Below are positions 24,545 through 32,218 of a DNA stretch of 64,000 bases, in pieces. Each line of letters opens with the position of its first letter. Position 1 is the stretch's first letter. The position numbers and the translations under genes were made by a program. The stretch is from Olsenella_K sp051878835 (GTDB taxonomy: Bacteria > Actinomycetota > Coriobacteriia > Coriobacteriales > Atopobiaceae), in NCBI GenBank assembly GCA_051878835.1, contig JBJEKW010000010.1, positions 1 through 64,000 on the forward strand. The letters are read 5' to 3'. The notes below the pieces were generated by a model. That model saw only the letters and a list, made by a program, of their open reading frames with translations. It ran no database searches and was not told the origin of the DNA.

Positions 24545-24958
24545 ATGTCAGACGACTCGAGGCCGCTGTCGGACGAGGAACGCGCCGAGCTGGAGCAGCT
24601 GCGCGCCGAGAAGGCCCGCCGCCAGCAGGAGGAGCGCGACCGCAGGGAGCGCGCAGAGCTAGAGCAGCTGCGCGCGCAGAAGCGCCAGGCGCAAAAGGAG
24701 GGCCACGCCACGTCGTCCTACGACAACGAGCCGCCCATGAAGTCCGCCGAGCAGCTGGAGGAGGAGCGCGAGCGCCGCGAGCAGCAGCGCGTTGAGGCCA
24801 TCCGCGACGCCCGCGACGCCGAGCTGCGCGAGCGCGGCCGCGAGTTCATGGAGCCCGGCGACGACCTGCGCATGCCGAAGGGACAGAAGCTCGTCATCCT
24901 GGGCGTCGTGGTGGTGGTTGTCATCTTTGTGCTGATGTCCGTCTTTGGTGGCCATTAG
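24545..24958 (+). CDS. Small tail-anchored coiled-coil membrane protein
   Basis: 137 residues. Residues about 10-100 are extremely rich in Glu, Arg and Gln (ELEQLRAEKARRQQEERDR, then AELEQLRAQKRQAQKEG, two related heptad blocks), predicting a coiled coil. A single C-terminal helix (KLVILGVVVVVVIFVLMSVF) ends GGH. Start ATG 24545 behind GGGGAGGA. No domain is recognised. Same build as the 475-residue protein at 5992-7419, which suggests a shared envelope-scaffold class rather than homology. TATAAC at about 24459 is a possible -10. Confidence 0.75.
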   Translation: MSDDSRPLSDEERAELEQLRAEKARRQQEERDRRERAELEQLRAQKRQAQKEGHATSSYDNEPPMKSAEQLEEERERREQQRVEAIRDARDAELRERGREFMEPGDDLRMPKGQKLVILGVVVVVVIFVLMSVFGGH

Positions 24959-24972
24959 GCAGGCATACGTAA

Positions 24973-24995
24973 TGCTAGGAAAGTGCTAGGCTAGC
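24973..24995 (+). promoter_or_regulatory. Repeated TGCTAGG motif, possible operator of pncB
   Basis: TGCTAGG occurs at 24973-24979 and 24984-24990; the second copy forms the dyad GCTAG-G-CTAGC (24985-24995). It lies 55-78 bp before pncB, where a promoter is expected. Confidence 0.4.
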
Positions 24996-25050
24996 TTAAA
25001 GCACAGACGACGCCCGCACAGGGTGGGCGCCCAATGCGAGGGGAACGCCA

Positions 25051-26547
25051 ATGTCTTTGACCGACAGAACCAAACCAACCGATGTCTCCTTGAACACCGA
25101 CCTCTACGAGATCACGATGGCCCAGGGATTCTGGGAGTCGGGCCTCGTGAACACGCAGGCTTGCTTCAACGTCTTCTTCCGTGACAACCCGTTTGGCGGC
25201 GGCTATGCCATCGCATGCGGCATGGGCCAGATCGCAGACCTCATCGAGAACTTCGTGTTCGAGCAGGAGGACATCGACTATCTGGCTTCCCTGCAGGCAC
25301 CTGGTGGCGGCCCCATGTTCAAGCCCGAGTTTTTGGATTACCTGCGCGACTTCCGCATGGACGTGACCGTGCACGCCGTGCCCGAGGGCGACATCGTGTT
25401 CCCGCGCGAGCCCATGGTGCGCGTCGAGGGCTCGGTCATCGCCTGCCAGCTGCTGGAGACCGCTCTTCTGAACCTCGTGAACTTCCAGACGCTCGTCGCC
25501 ACGAAGACCGCACGCATCGTCCTGGCCGCCCAGGGTCACCCCGTCAGCGACTTCGGCCTGCGCCGTGCCCAGGGTCCCGACGGCGGTCTGGCCGTCGCCC
25601 GCGCGTCCTACATCGCCGGCGCCGCCAGCACGTCGAACGTCCTGGCCGGAAAGATCTACGGCATCCCCGTGTTTGGCACCCACGCCCACAGCTGGGTCAT
25701 GGCCTTCCCGACCGAGCTGGACGCCTTCCGCGCCTTTGCCCGCTCCATGCCAAAGAACTGCGTGCTGCTGCTGGACACCTATGACGTGCACCAGGGCATA
25801 AAGAACGCCATCACCGTGGCAAAGGAGATGGAGCAGAGGGGCGAGCGCCTGGCCGCCATCCGCATTGACTCCGGCGACCTGGCAAAGCTGACGAAGGAGA
25901 CGCGCAAGGCCTTCGACGACGCCGGCCTGCCGTACGTGAAGATCTCCGCCTCGAACGACCTGGACGAGTACACCATCCAGTCGCTGTACGCGCAGGGTGC
26001 CCCCATCGACTCGTTCGGTGTCGGCACAAAGCTGGCCACCTGCGACCCGCAGCCCGCGCTGGGCGGCGTCTACAAGCTGTCGGCCACGCGTCCTTCGGCC
26101 GACGCGCCCTGGGAGCCCGTCATCAAGCTGTCCGAGCAGATGTACAAGCGAACCATCCCCGGCATCCAGCACATCCTGCGCTTCACGGACGACTCCGGCT
26201 GCCCCGTGGGCGACATGATCCTGGACGACACCTACGACACGGGAGCCCACGACCACATGGTGGACATCCTGGACCCCGTGACCTCCTACGACGTCAGCGG
26301 CTACGACTCGCACGAGCTTCTGGAGTGCGTGGTAAAGGACGGCGTTCGCGCGAAGGAGCCCGACACCATCGAGCAGGCGAAGTCGCGCTGCAGGGACGCC
26401 CTCATGCACCTGGACCCCTCCATCAAGCGCTTCCTGAACCCGCAGGTCTATCCCGTGGGCATGGAGCAGGGCCTCTCGGACCTGCGTCAGCGCCTTGCCC
26501 GCACCGAGCGCGCCGGCTCCGGTCGCAAGCCTTCCCACCAGGAGTAG
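25051..26547 (+). CDS. pncB: Nicotinate phosphoribosyltransferase
   Basis: 498 residues. Converts nicotinate, PRPP and ATP to nicotinate mononucleotide, the salvage entry to NAD. Seen: LNTDLYEITMAQGFWESG at the N-terminus, the phosphohistidine-type region FGLRRAQGPDGG, GTHAHSWVMAF, LLDTYDV, IRIDSGDLAKL, SASNDLDEYTI and the PRPP-binding FGVGTKLATC. Ribosome site GAGGGGAA before ATG 25051. Single gene with its own putative operator and a downstream terminator. No de novo NAD genes are in the window. Confidence 0.95.
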   Translation: MSLTDRTKPTDVSLNTDLYEITMAQGFWESGLVNTQACFNVFFRDNPFGGGYAIACGMGQIADLIENFVFEQEDIDYLASLQAPGGGPMFKPEFLDYLRDFRMDVTVHAVPEGDIVFPREPMVRVEGSVIACQLLETALLNLVNFQTLVATKTARIVLAAQGHPVSDFGLRRAQGPDGGLAVARASYIAGAASTSNVLAGKIYGIPVFGTHAHSWVMAFPTELDAFRAFARSMPKNCVLLLDTYDVHQGIKNAITVAKEMEQRGERLAAIRIDSGDLAKLTKETRKAFDDAGLPYVKISASNDLDEYTIQSLYAQGAPIDSFGVGTKLATCDPQPALGGVYKLSATRPSADAPWEPVIKLSEQMYKRTIPGIQHILRFTDDSGCPVGDMILDDTYDTGAHDHMVDILDPVTSYDVSGYDSHELLECVVKDGVRAKEPDTIEQAKSRCRDALMHLDPSIKRFLNPQVYPVGMEQGLSDLRQRLARTERAGSGRKPSHQE

Positions 26548-26573
26548 CACAGCCACATCGCACGGCACCCACA

Positions 26574-26600
26574 GCCGTCGCCCCCCAGGGCGGCGGCTTC
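26574..26600 (+). terminator. Terminator after pncB
   Basis: GCCGTCGCC - CCCCA - GGGCGGCGGC stem followed by TTCTTTGTTGTT. Confidence 0.75.
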
Positions 26601-26667
26601 TTTGTTGTTCTTTCGACGTCGTGCTCTACCTGCTAGAATCATCCAGACCAACACAAAGGAGAAGAAC

Positions 26668-28509
26668 ATGCCCCAAGCGCTCGAGAACCTAGTACGCACC
26701 GCCCTGAAGTCCGCCCAGCAGGCGGGCGACCTCCCCGAGTTCGAGGTGGACGACCTGGGGTTCGAGCGACCTGCCGACACCTCGAACGGCGACTGGAGCT
26801 CCACGGTGGCCATGCGCTCCGCGCGCCTGGCGCACACGTCGCCGCGCAACATTGCCCAGGCCATCGTGGCGCACCTGCCCCAGGACCCCGGCGTGTCGAA
26901 GGTCGAGGTGGCCGGCCCCGGCTTCATCAACTTCTACCTGAACGCCGCCAGCAACAACGAGGTACTGCGCACCGCGCGTCAGCAGGGCATGGACTTCGGC
27001 CGCTCGAACATCGGCCACGGACTGAAGACCCAGGTCGAGTTCATCTCGGCCAACCCCGTTGGACCCATGCACATCGGCCACGGCCGCTGGGCCGCGTTGG
27101 GCGACTCGCTGTGCCGTGTGATGGAGCACGCCGGCTACGACATCGAGCGCGAGTACTACATCAACGACCACGGCAGCCAGATGGACGTGTTTGGCCGCTC
27201 GGTCTCGAAGCGCTACCTGCAGCTGTTCGAGCTGGTGCAGCAGGGTCACACGCTGGACCAGGCCTACGAGGCACTTATCGCCGACCGCCAGGCCTTCGTG
27301 AACGACGAGGACGACTCCGCCCCCGACACGCACCCGTACCAGAACGAGTTCATGCATGACCTGGGCGAGGACTCATACGGTGGCGACTACATCATCGACG
27401 TGGCGATGCACTTCGCCCGCGAGGATGGTGACGCCTGGCTGACCAGGACCTCCGAGGAGCGCGTGTCCGACTTCCGCGAGCGCGGCTACCAGCTGATGCT
27501 GGCCTCCATCCGCAAGACCTGCCACGAGGCGCGCTGCGACTTCGATGTGTGGTTCTCGGAGCGCTCCTTGTACCAGAAGGACGCCAACGGCCAGGACGCG
27601 GTCGACCGCGCCTTCGCAAAGCTGGACCAGATGGGCTACCTGTACCGCACCGACGACGGCGCGCTGTGGTTCCGCACGACCGACTTCGGCGACGACAAGG
27701 ACCGCGTGCTCATAAAGTCCAACGGCCAGTACACCTACTTCGCCTCCGACATCGCGTACCACTACAACAAGTTCCAGCGCGTGGATCACGTCATCGACAT
27801 CTGGGGCGCCGACCACCACGGCTACATCAAGCGCGTCGACGCCGCCTGCTCGGCACTGGGCTATCCTGGCCAGTTCGAGGTGCTGCTGGGCCAGCTGGTG
27901 AATCTGCTGCGCAACGGCGTCGCGGTGCGCATGTCCAAGCGCAAGGGCACCATGATCACCTTCGACGAGCTGCTGGACGAGGTGGGCGTCGACGCCACGC
28001 GCTACACGCTGATCTCAAAGAGCTCGAACCAGGTCATCGACTTCGACATCGAGAAGGTAAAGGAGAAGAGCCAGGACAACCCCGTCTACTACGTTCAGTA
28101 CGCGCACGCCCGCATCTGCTCCATCCTGCGTCGCGCCGCAGGCGTCAGCGTGGAGGAGGCCCAGCAGATGGGCATGGCTGCCGTGGCGCAGAAGGCAGTG
28201 GGCGACGACTACGACCTGGGCCTGCTGACCGACCCGTCCGAGCTGGCGCTCTCGCGCAAGGTGGGGGAGTTCCCCGGCCTGGTCGAGGGCTGCGCCCGCG
28301 ACCGCGCGCCGTTCAGGCTGACGCACTACGCAGAGGAGCTGGCGGGCGAGTTCCACTCGTTCTACGGCCGCTGCCAGGTGCTGCCCAGCGAGGGACGCCC
28401 GGTGGACCTGCAGCTGTCGCGCGCCCGTCTGGCAGCCTGCGACGCCGTCCGCTCGGTCCTGGCGCTGACGCTCAGCCTCATTGGAGTGTCCGCTCCGCTG
28501 GCGATGTAG
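26668..28509 (+). CDS. argS: Arginyl-tRNA synthetase
   Basis: 613 residues, class I synthetase. An Arg-tRNA_synt_N (Add-1) domain is at the N-terminus (VAGPGFINFYLN). The HIGH motif sits in SANPVGPMHIGHGRW (about 134-138), followed by YYINDHGSQMDVFGRS. The KMSKS loop is MSKRKGTM (about 422). A DALR anticodon-binding domain closes the protein. An acidic insertion (NDEDDSAPDTHPY, about 213-225) is seen. Start ATG 26668 behind AAAGGAG; the frame open to 26602 runs through the pncB terminator. No T-box leader was recognised. Confidence 0.96.
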   Translation: MPQALENLVRTALKSAQQAGDLPEFEVDDLGFERPADTSNGDWSSTVAMRSARLAHTSPRNIAQAIVAHLPQDPGVSKVEVAGPGFINFYLNAASNNEVLRTARQQGMDFGRSNIGHGLKTQVEFISANPVGPMHIGHGRWAALGDSLCRVMEHAGYDIEREYYINDHGSQMDVFGRSVSKRYLQLFELVQQGHTLDQAYEALIADRQAFVNDEDDSAPDTHPYQNEFMHDLGEDSYGGDYIIDVAMHFAREDGDAWLTRTSEERVSDFRERGYQLMLASIRKTCHEARCDFDVWFSERSLYQKDANGQDAVDRAFAKLDQMGYLYRTDDGALWFRTTDFGDDKDRVLIKSNGQYTYFASDIAYHYNKFQRVDHVIDIWGADHHGYIKRVDAACSALGYPGQFEVLLGQLVNLLRNGVAVRMSKRKGTMITFDELLDEVGVDATRYTLISKSSNQVIDFDIEKVKEKSQDNPVYYVQYAHARICSILRRAAGVSVEEAQQMGMAAVAQKAVGDDYDLGLLTDPSELALSRKVGEFPGLVEGCARDRAPFRLTHYAEELAGEFHSFYGRCQVLPSEGRPVDLQLSRARLAACDAVRSVLALTLSLIGVSAPLAM

Positions 28510-28765
28510 CGTGAGCCGGAATTTACAAAATATATGTGCTTCTGCTACCGCTAGCTGGTCTCCATCGCCCGCATTATGAACATACGTTTAACATGCAGCC
28601 TCTGTTCAAAAGCGTGCAATCATCAATTTGTATTTTTACGCTAACGTGGTAGCTGAAAGCGCTGTGTGCGACCGAACGCCTCTTCAGGGGACCCCGCCGG
28701 GGTCCCTTGATGCTATGTGGGGCTCGATGCGTGCCTCAGGGCGGACGTGGTGATAGGAGGATGCT
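28510..28765 (+). other. AT-rich spacer between argS and the MarR-like regulator
   Basis: No gene seen. 28520-28670 is markedly AT-richer than its surroundings and probably holds the regulator's promoter. A GC hairpin, GGGACCCC-GCC-GGGGTCCC (28688-28706), follows but has only TTGA after it, so it is a weak terminator or a leader structure. Confidence 0.5.
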
Positions 28766-29449
28766 GTGGAGCTGCGGGAGTACATGTCCATACGACGCGC
28801 CTACAACCTCGTGCGCCAGTCGGTTCCTGCAAAGAAGCGCCTCACATTCGAGGAATTTGCCATTCTGTGTCGTCTGGCCCTGGCGGGTGTTCCCCAGAAG
28901 ACCTCCGACATCGCCGACTACCAGGACGCCCTCAGGCCGACCATGACGCATAGGACGAACCACCTGGCCCGCCTGGGCCTCATCGACCGCGGAAGCGGCA
29001 TGAAGGACAAGAGGAACATCGTGTGCTCTATCTCGGACGAGGGCGAGGAGTACGTGGACTTCCTGTGCCAGAAGACCTGCGACGAGATCCTGTCGGGCCA
29101 GGCGCTGTCGCGCACGTCCCCCGAGAGGGTGCGTCGCTACGTGGACGCCATGGGCGCCGTGTATTGCACCGCCAGCGACCTGGTGCTTCTGGGAATCTCC
29201 GTGGATCCGCGCGGAGCGTGCTCGGTGACTGACCTCGTTGCCAGGCTGGGGCTTCTGCAGCCCACCGTGTCCATGTCGGTGAGCTCCTTGGTGGAGGACG
29301 GCTGCGTGCAGAGGCGCAGGGACCCGAACGCCTCCAACCGCATCGTGAACCTGACCCTGACGGAGGAGGGGCGCAAGGAGGCCGAGCAGCTGTGCAAGCT
29401 GGTGGACGGCATCGTCGTCCGCAGGCGCATGCGCTTCCGCCCCGCATAG
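28766..29449 (+). CDS. Transcriptional regulator with two MarR-like winged-helix domains
   Basis: 227 residues. Residues about 15-105 form one winged helix (FEEFAILCRLALAG, TSDIADYQDALRPTMTHRTNHLARLGLIDRG, NIVCSISDEGEEYV). Residues about 120-212 form a second one (SDLVLLGISV, SVTDLVARLGLLQPTVSMSVSSLVEDGCVQR, RIVNLTLTEEGRKEAE). MarR proteins normally have one such domain and dimerise, so a tandem chain could act as a monomer or bind a longer site. The protein ends in a basic tail, RRRMRFRPA. Start GTG 28766 with GGAGG 6 nt upstream. No adjacent effector gene is obvious; rho follows after about 290 bp. Confidence 0.75.
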   Translation: MELREYMSIRRAYNLVRQSVPAKKRLTFEEFAILCRLALAGVPQKTSDIADYQDALRPTMTHRTNHLARLGLIDRGSGMKDKRNIVCSISDEGEEYVDFLCQKTCDEILSGQALSRTSPERVRRYVDAMGAVYCTASDLVLLGISVDPRGACSVTDLVARLGLLQPTVSMSVSSLVEDGCVQRRRDPNASNRIVNLTLTEEGRKEAEQLCKLVDGIVVRRRMRFRPA

Positions 29450-29511
29450 GCTGTCCACGGCCATCCAATCCGTCTGCGCTGTGCGCAAATCAGCAGGAAG
29501 CAAAGCTTTTT

Positions 29512-29540
29512 TCGTCATCCGAACGTTTGCGTGGTATATT
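29512..29540 (+). promoter_or_regulatory. Predicted promoter of rho
   Basis: TCGTCA (29512-29517), 17-bp spacer, TATATT (29535-29540). It implies a ~195-nt leader before rho that contains the hairpin CCGCAG/CTGCGG (29640-29658). Long leaders allow rho autoregulation in other bacteria. Confidence 0.45.
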
Positions 29541-29740
29541 CATGCACGTGAAGGGGCTGATTTACCAGCTTGTGCGCACTTCTTGCCCTCCTGCGCGTGT
29601 AGCCCCGCATTCAAACTCCCGGTGGATTTCTAGCATTCCCCGCAGGTCAGTTCTGCGGCCATGTGCCCTTTTGACTGGTTGATGCCCAGGGCATCCGTTG
29701 TCGTCGTGCTTGGCTGCAGCCTAGAAGGATGGTCAACCAT

Positions 29741-31996
29741 ATGTCAGACGATATGAACGAGCCCCAGCAGGCGCCGCTGTTCGAGCAGCCTGCGGCAGCC
29801 CCCGTGCAGGCTCAGCATGCAGATGCGCAGCCGCAGGAGCAGCCCGCCGCACAGGCGCCCCAGCAGGCTCAGCCTCAGGAGCCCGGGCAGCCGCAGCAGC
29901 AGGATACTCCCGTCTCCGAGGCCACGCCCCGCAGGCGCACCACGCGCAGGCGCAAGCCCGCGGCCGATGCGCAGCAGGAGCAGCCGGAGGGCACCCAGGA
30001 GCAGGCCGCTGCGGCCGACGCACCCAAGCCCCACCGTCGCCGCCGTGCCGGAAAGAAGGCGCTGGAGGCGGCCGAGGCGGCTCGGCAGGCGGCCCAGGCC
30101 CAGCAGAACGCTACCGGCCAGTCCGACCAGGCGGGCCAGCAGCCCAAGCCCGTGCGCCGTCGTGCCAGGAAGGCCGACCCCGAGCAGGTCATGCCCGTGG
30201 GGCTGGGTCCCCAGGCCGAGCAGGAGCATGAGTCCCAGGAGTCCCAGGACCAGCAGGGCCAGGACGAGGGCCAGCGCAAGCCCGCTCGCAGGATGCGCAC
30301 CCGTCGTACCAGGCGCAGCGAGGTCCAGGCGGAGGAACAGGCATCAGACGACCAGCAGCCGCAGGATCAGACCCAGCAGCCGCAGAACGATTCCGGTGAC
30401 GTGGCGCAGGACGCGCAGGAGGGGTCCGAGCAGGACCAGCAGCACCAGCAGCGTCGCGGCAGGCAGCGCCACCCGGGAGACCTGGGCTCGGCGCAGTCCG
30501 AGGACGAGCAGGCGTCCGGCGAGGGCAACAACCGCCGCAGGCGCCACAACCGCGAGCGCGTGCGCAACTCCGACCAGCACAACGACCAGCGCGGCTCGTA
30601 CAACGACCGCAACGAGCGCGGACGAAACTCCCGCTACGACCGCAACGAGCGCTACCAGGACAACCGCAACAACCGCCGCAACAACAACCGCCGCAACAAC
30701 CGCTCCGAGCAGCAGACCGAGCCCAGCCTGACCATCGAGGACCTGCAGGTCATGAAGGTGGCCGAGCTGCGCAGCAAGGCCGCGGAGCTGGACGTCGAGC
30801 ACGTTGGCCTGCGCAAGGCCGAGCTGGTGCAGGCCATCTACAAGGCCGCCGCGCTTGCCGAGGGCTTCCGTCCCGTCGACGGCATCCTGGACATCCAGAG
30901 CGAGGGCTATGGCTTTCTACGCACGGGCAACTACATGCAAGGCGACAACGACGCCTTCGTGCACCAGCAGCTCATCCGCCAGTACGGCCTGCGCCCAGGC
31001 GACAGGATCCAGGGCAGCGTGACCCCGGGCCGCTCGAACAACAAGTTCCCGCCCCTGGGAAAGATCGACGCCATCAACGGCATGCCTCCCGAGATGGCAA
31101 AGAAGCGCCCGCGCTTCCGCGACCTGACGCCCATCTATCCCAACGAGCGCCTGATCATGGAGCACGGCAAGGACTCCATCACGGGTCGCGCCATCGACCT
31201 GGTGGCCCCCATCGGCAAGGGCCAGCGCGGCCTCATCGTCAGCCCGCCCAAGGCCGGCAAGACCACCGTGCTAAAGAACATCTGCCAGTCCATCACCGCC
31301 AACAACCCCGAGGTGCACCTGTTCTGCCTGCTGGTGGACGAGCGCCCCGAGGAGGTCACCGACATGGAGCGCTCCATCCAGGGCACCGTCGTGGCCTCGA
31401 CGTTCGACATGCCCGCCAGCAACCACACCGCCGTGTCCGAGCTGGTCATCGAGCATGCCAAGCGCCTGGTCGAGATGGGCCAGGACGTCGTGGTGGTGCT
31501 GGATTCCATCACCAGGCTGGCCCGCGCGTACAACCTGGCCGCCCCCGCCAGCGGACGCATCCTGTCCGGCGGCGTGGACTCGGCGGCCCTGTACCCGCCA
31601 AAGAAGTTCCTGGGCGCCGCCCGCAACATCGAAAACGGCGGCTCCCTCACCATCCTGGCCTCCGCGCTGGTGGACACCGGCTCAAAGATGGACGAGGTCA
31701 TATTCGAGGAGTTCAAGGGCACCGGCAACATGGAGCTAAAGCTGGACCGTGAGCTGGCCGACAAGCGCATCTTCCCGGCCATCGACCCCGTGGCCTCCGG
31801 CACGCGCAACGAGGAGCTGCTGCTGGACCCCGAGCTGACGCCGTTCATATGGGGCATCCGTCGCGTCCTCGCAAACATGAACAATACCGAGCGTGCCGCA
31901 ACCGCCCTGGTAAAGGGGCTGCGCGCCACCGCCTCGAACGAGGAGTTCCTCATCCGCTCCGCAAAGAAGGCCCAGCAGACCGAGTACATGCTTTAG
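29741..31996 (+). CDS. rho: Transcription termination factor Rho with long disordered N-terminal domain
   Basis: 751 residues, about 330 more than E. coli Rho. Residues 1-330 are low-complexity: first Gln/Pro/Ala-rich, then Arg/Lys blocks (RRRTTRRRKP, HRRRRAGKK), then an Asn/Arg/Asp-rich stretch (NRNNRRNNNRRNNRSEQ) near 300-325. The Rho core follows: SAP-like N domain (about 330-372), cold-shock RNA-binding domain (SEGYGFLRTGNYMQGDNDAFV), Walker A SPPKAGKTT (about 500), VLLDSIT-type Walker B, the Q/R loops and C-terminal KGLRATASNEEFL. Start set at ATG 29741 with AAGGATGG upstream; ATG 29729 overlaps that site. R/N-rich Rho insertions are known in actinobacteria and others and extend RNA binding. 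Confidence 0.95.
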   Translation: MSDDMNEPQQAPLFEQPAAAPVQAQHADAQPQEQPAAQAPQQAQPQEPGQPQQQDTPVSEATPRRRTTRRRKPAADAQQEQPEGTQEQAAAADAPKPHRRRRAGKKALEAAEAARQAAQAQQNATGQSDQAGQQPKPVRRRARKADPEQVMPVGLGPQAEQEHESQESQDQQGQDEGQRKPARRMRTRRTRRSEVQAEEQASDDQQPQDQTQQPQNDSGDVAQDAQEGSEQDQQHQQRRGRQRHPGDLGSAQSEDEQASGEGNNRRRRHNRERVRNSDQHNDQRGSYNDRNERGRNSRYDRNERYQDNRNNRRNNNRRNNRSEQQTEPSLTIEDLQVMKVAELRSKAAELDVEHVGLRKAELVQAIYKAAALAEGFRPVDGILDIQSEGYGFLRTGNYMQGDNDAFVHQQLIRQYGLRPGDRIQGSVTPGRSNNKFPPLGKIDAINGMPPEMAKKRPRFRDLTPIYPNERLIMEHGKDSITGRAIDLVAPIGKGQRGLIVSPPKAGKTTVLKNICQSITANNPEVHLFCLLVDERPEEVTDMERSIQGTVVASTFDMPASNHTAVSELVIEHAKRLVEMGQDVVVVLDSITRLARAYNLAAPASGRILSGGVDSAALYPPKKFLGAARNIENGGSLTILASALVDTGSKMDEVIFEEFKGTGNMELKLDRELADKRIFPAIDPVASGTRNEELLLDPELTPFIWGIRRVLANMNNTERAATALVKGLRATASNEEFLIRSAKKAQQTEYML

Positions 31997-31997
31997 G

Positions 31998-32026
31998 GGA
32001 CTGCTCCCGGCAGGCCAGTCCTTCTT
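31998..32026 (+). terminator. Terminator after rho
   Basis: GGACTG ... CAGTCC stem-loop followed by TTCTT. A second hairpin, GGGAGAGG/CCTCTCCC (32037-32072), follows within 12 bp. Confidence 0.65.
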
Positions 32027-32175
32027 GGCAACATGGGGGAGAGGTACGACGGGTGCCGCGCCTCTCCCTTTGTCATTTGTTCAGGCTCGCGCGATATTGA
32101 GAAACGCATCAATTGGCGGTGCCCCTGCAGGGGGTGCGTGGTATGGTTCTACACAGCTGTGTGTGATTTCCAGAC

Positions 32176-32199
32176 GCGCGGGAGTCTGCCCGCGTTTTT
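32176..32199 (+). terminator. Terminator-like hairpin just before the start of the gene at 32219
   Basis: CGCGGG - AGTCTG - CCCGCG followed by six T, only 20 bp before the ATG and 7 bp before its ribosome site GAGGGG. It can act as an attenuator or end a short leader RNA that would begin near TATGGT at 32143. Confidence 0.75.
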
Positions 32200-32218
32200 T
32201 CGTTGAGGGGTAACGTCG

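Noticed and set aside
26602..26667. N-terminal extension of ArgS
   Set aside because: It runs through the pncB terminator; AAAGGAG fixes the start at 26668.
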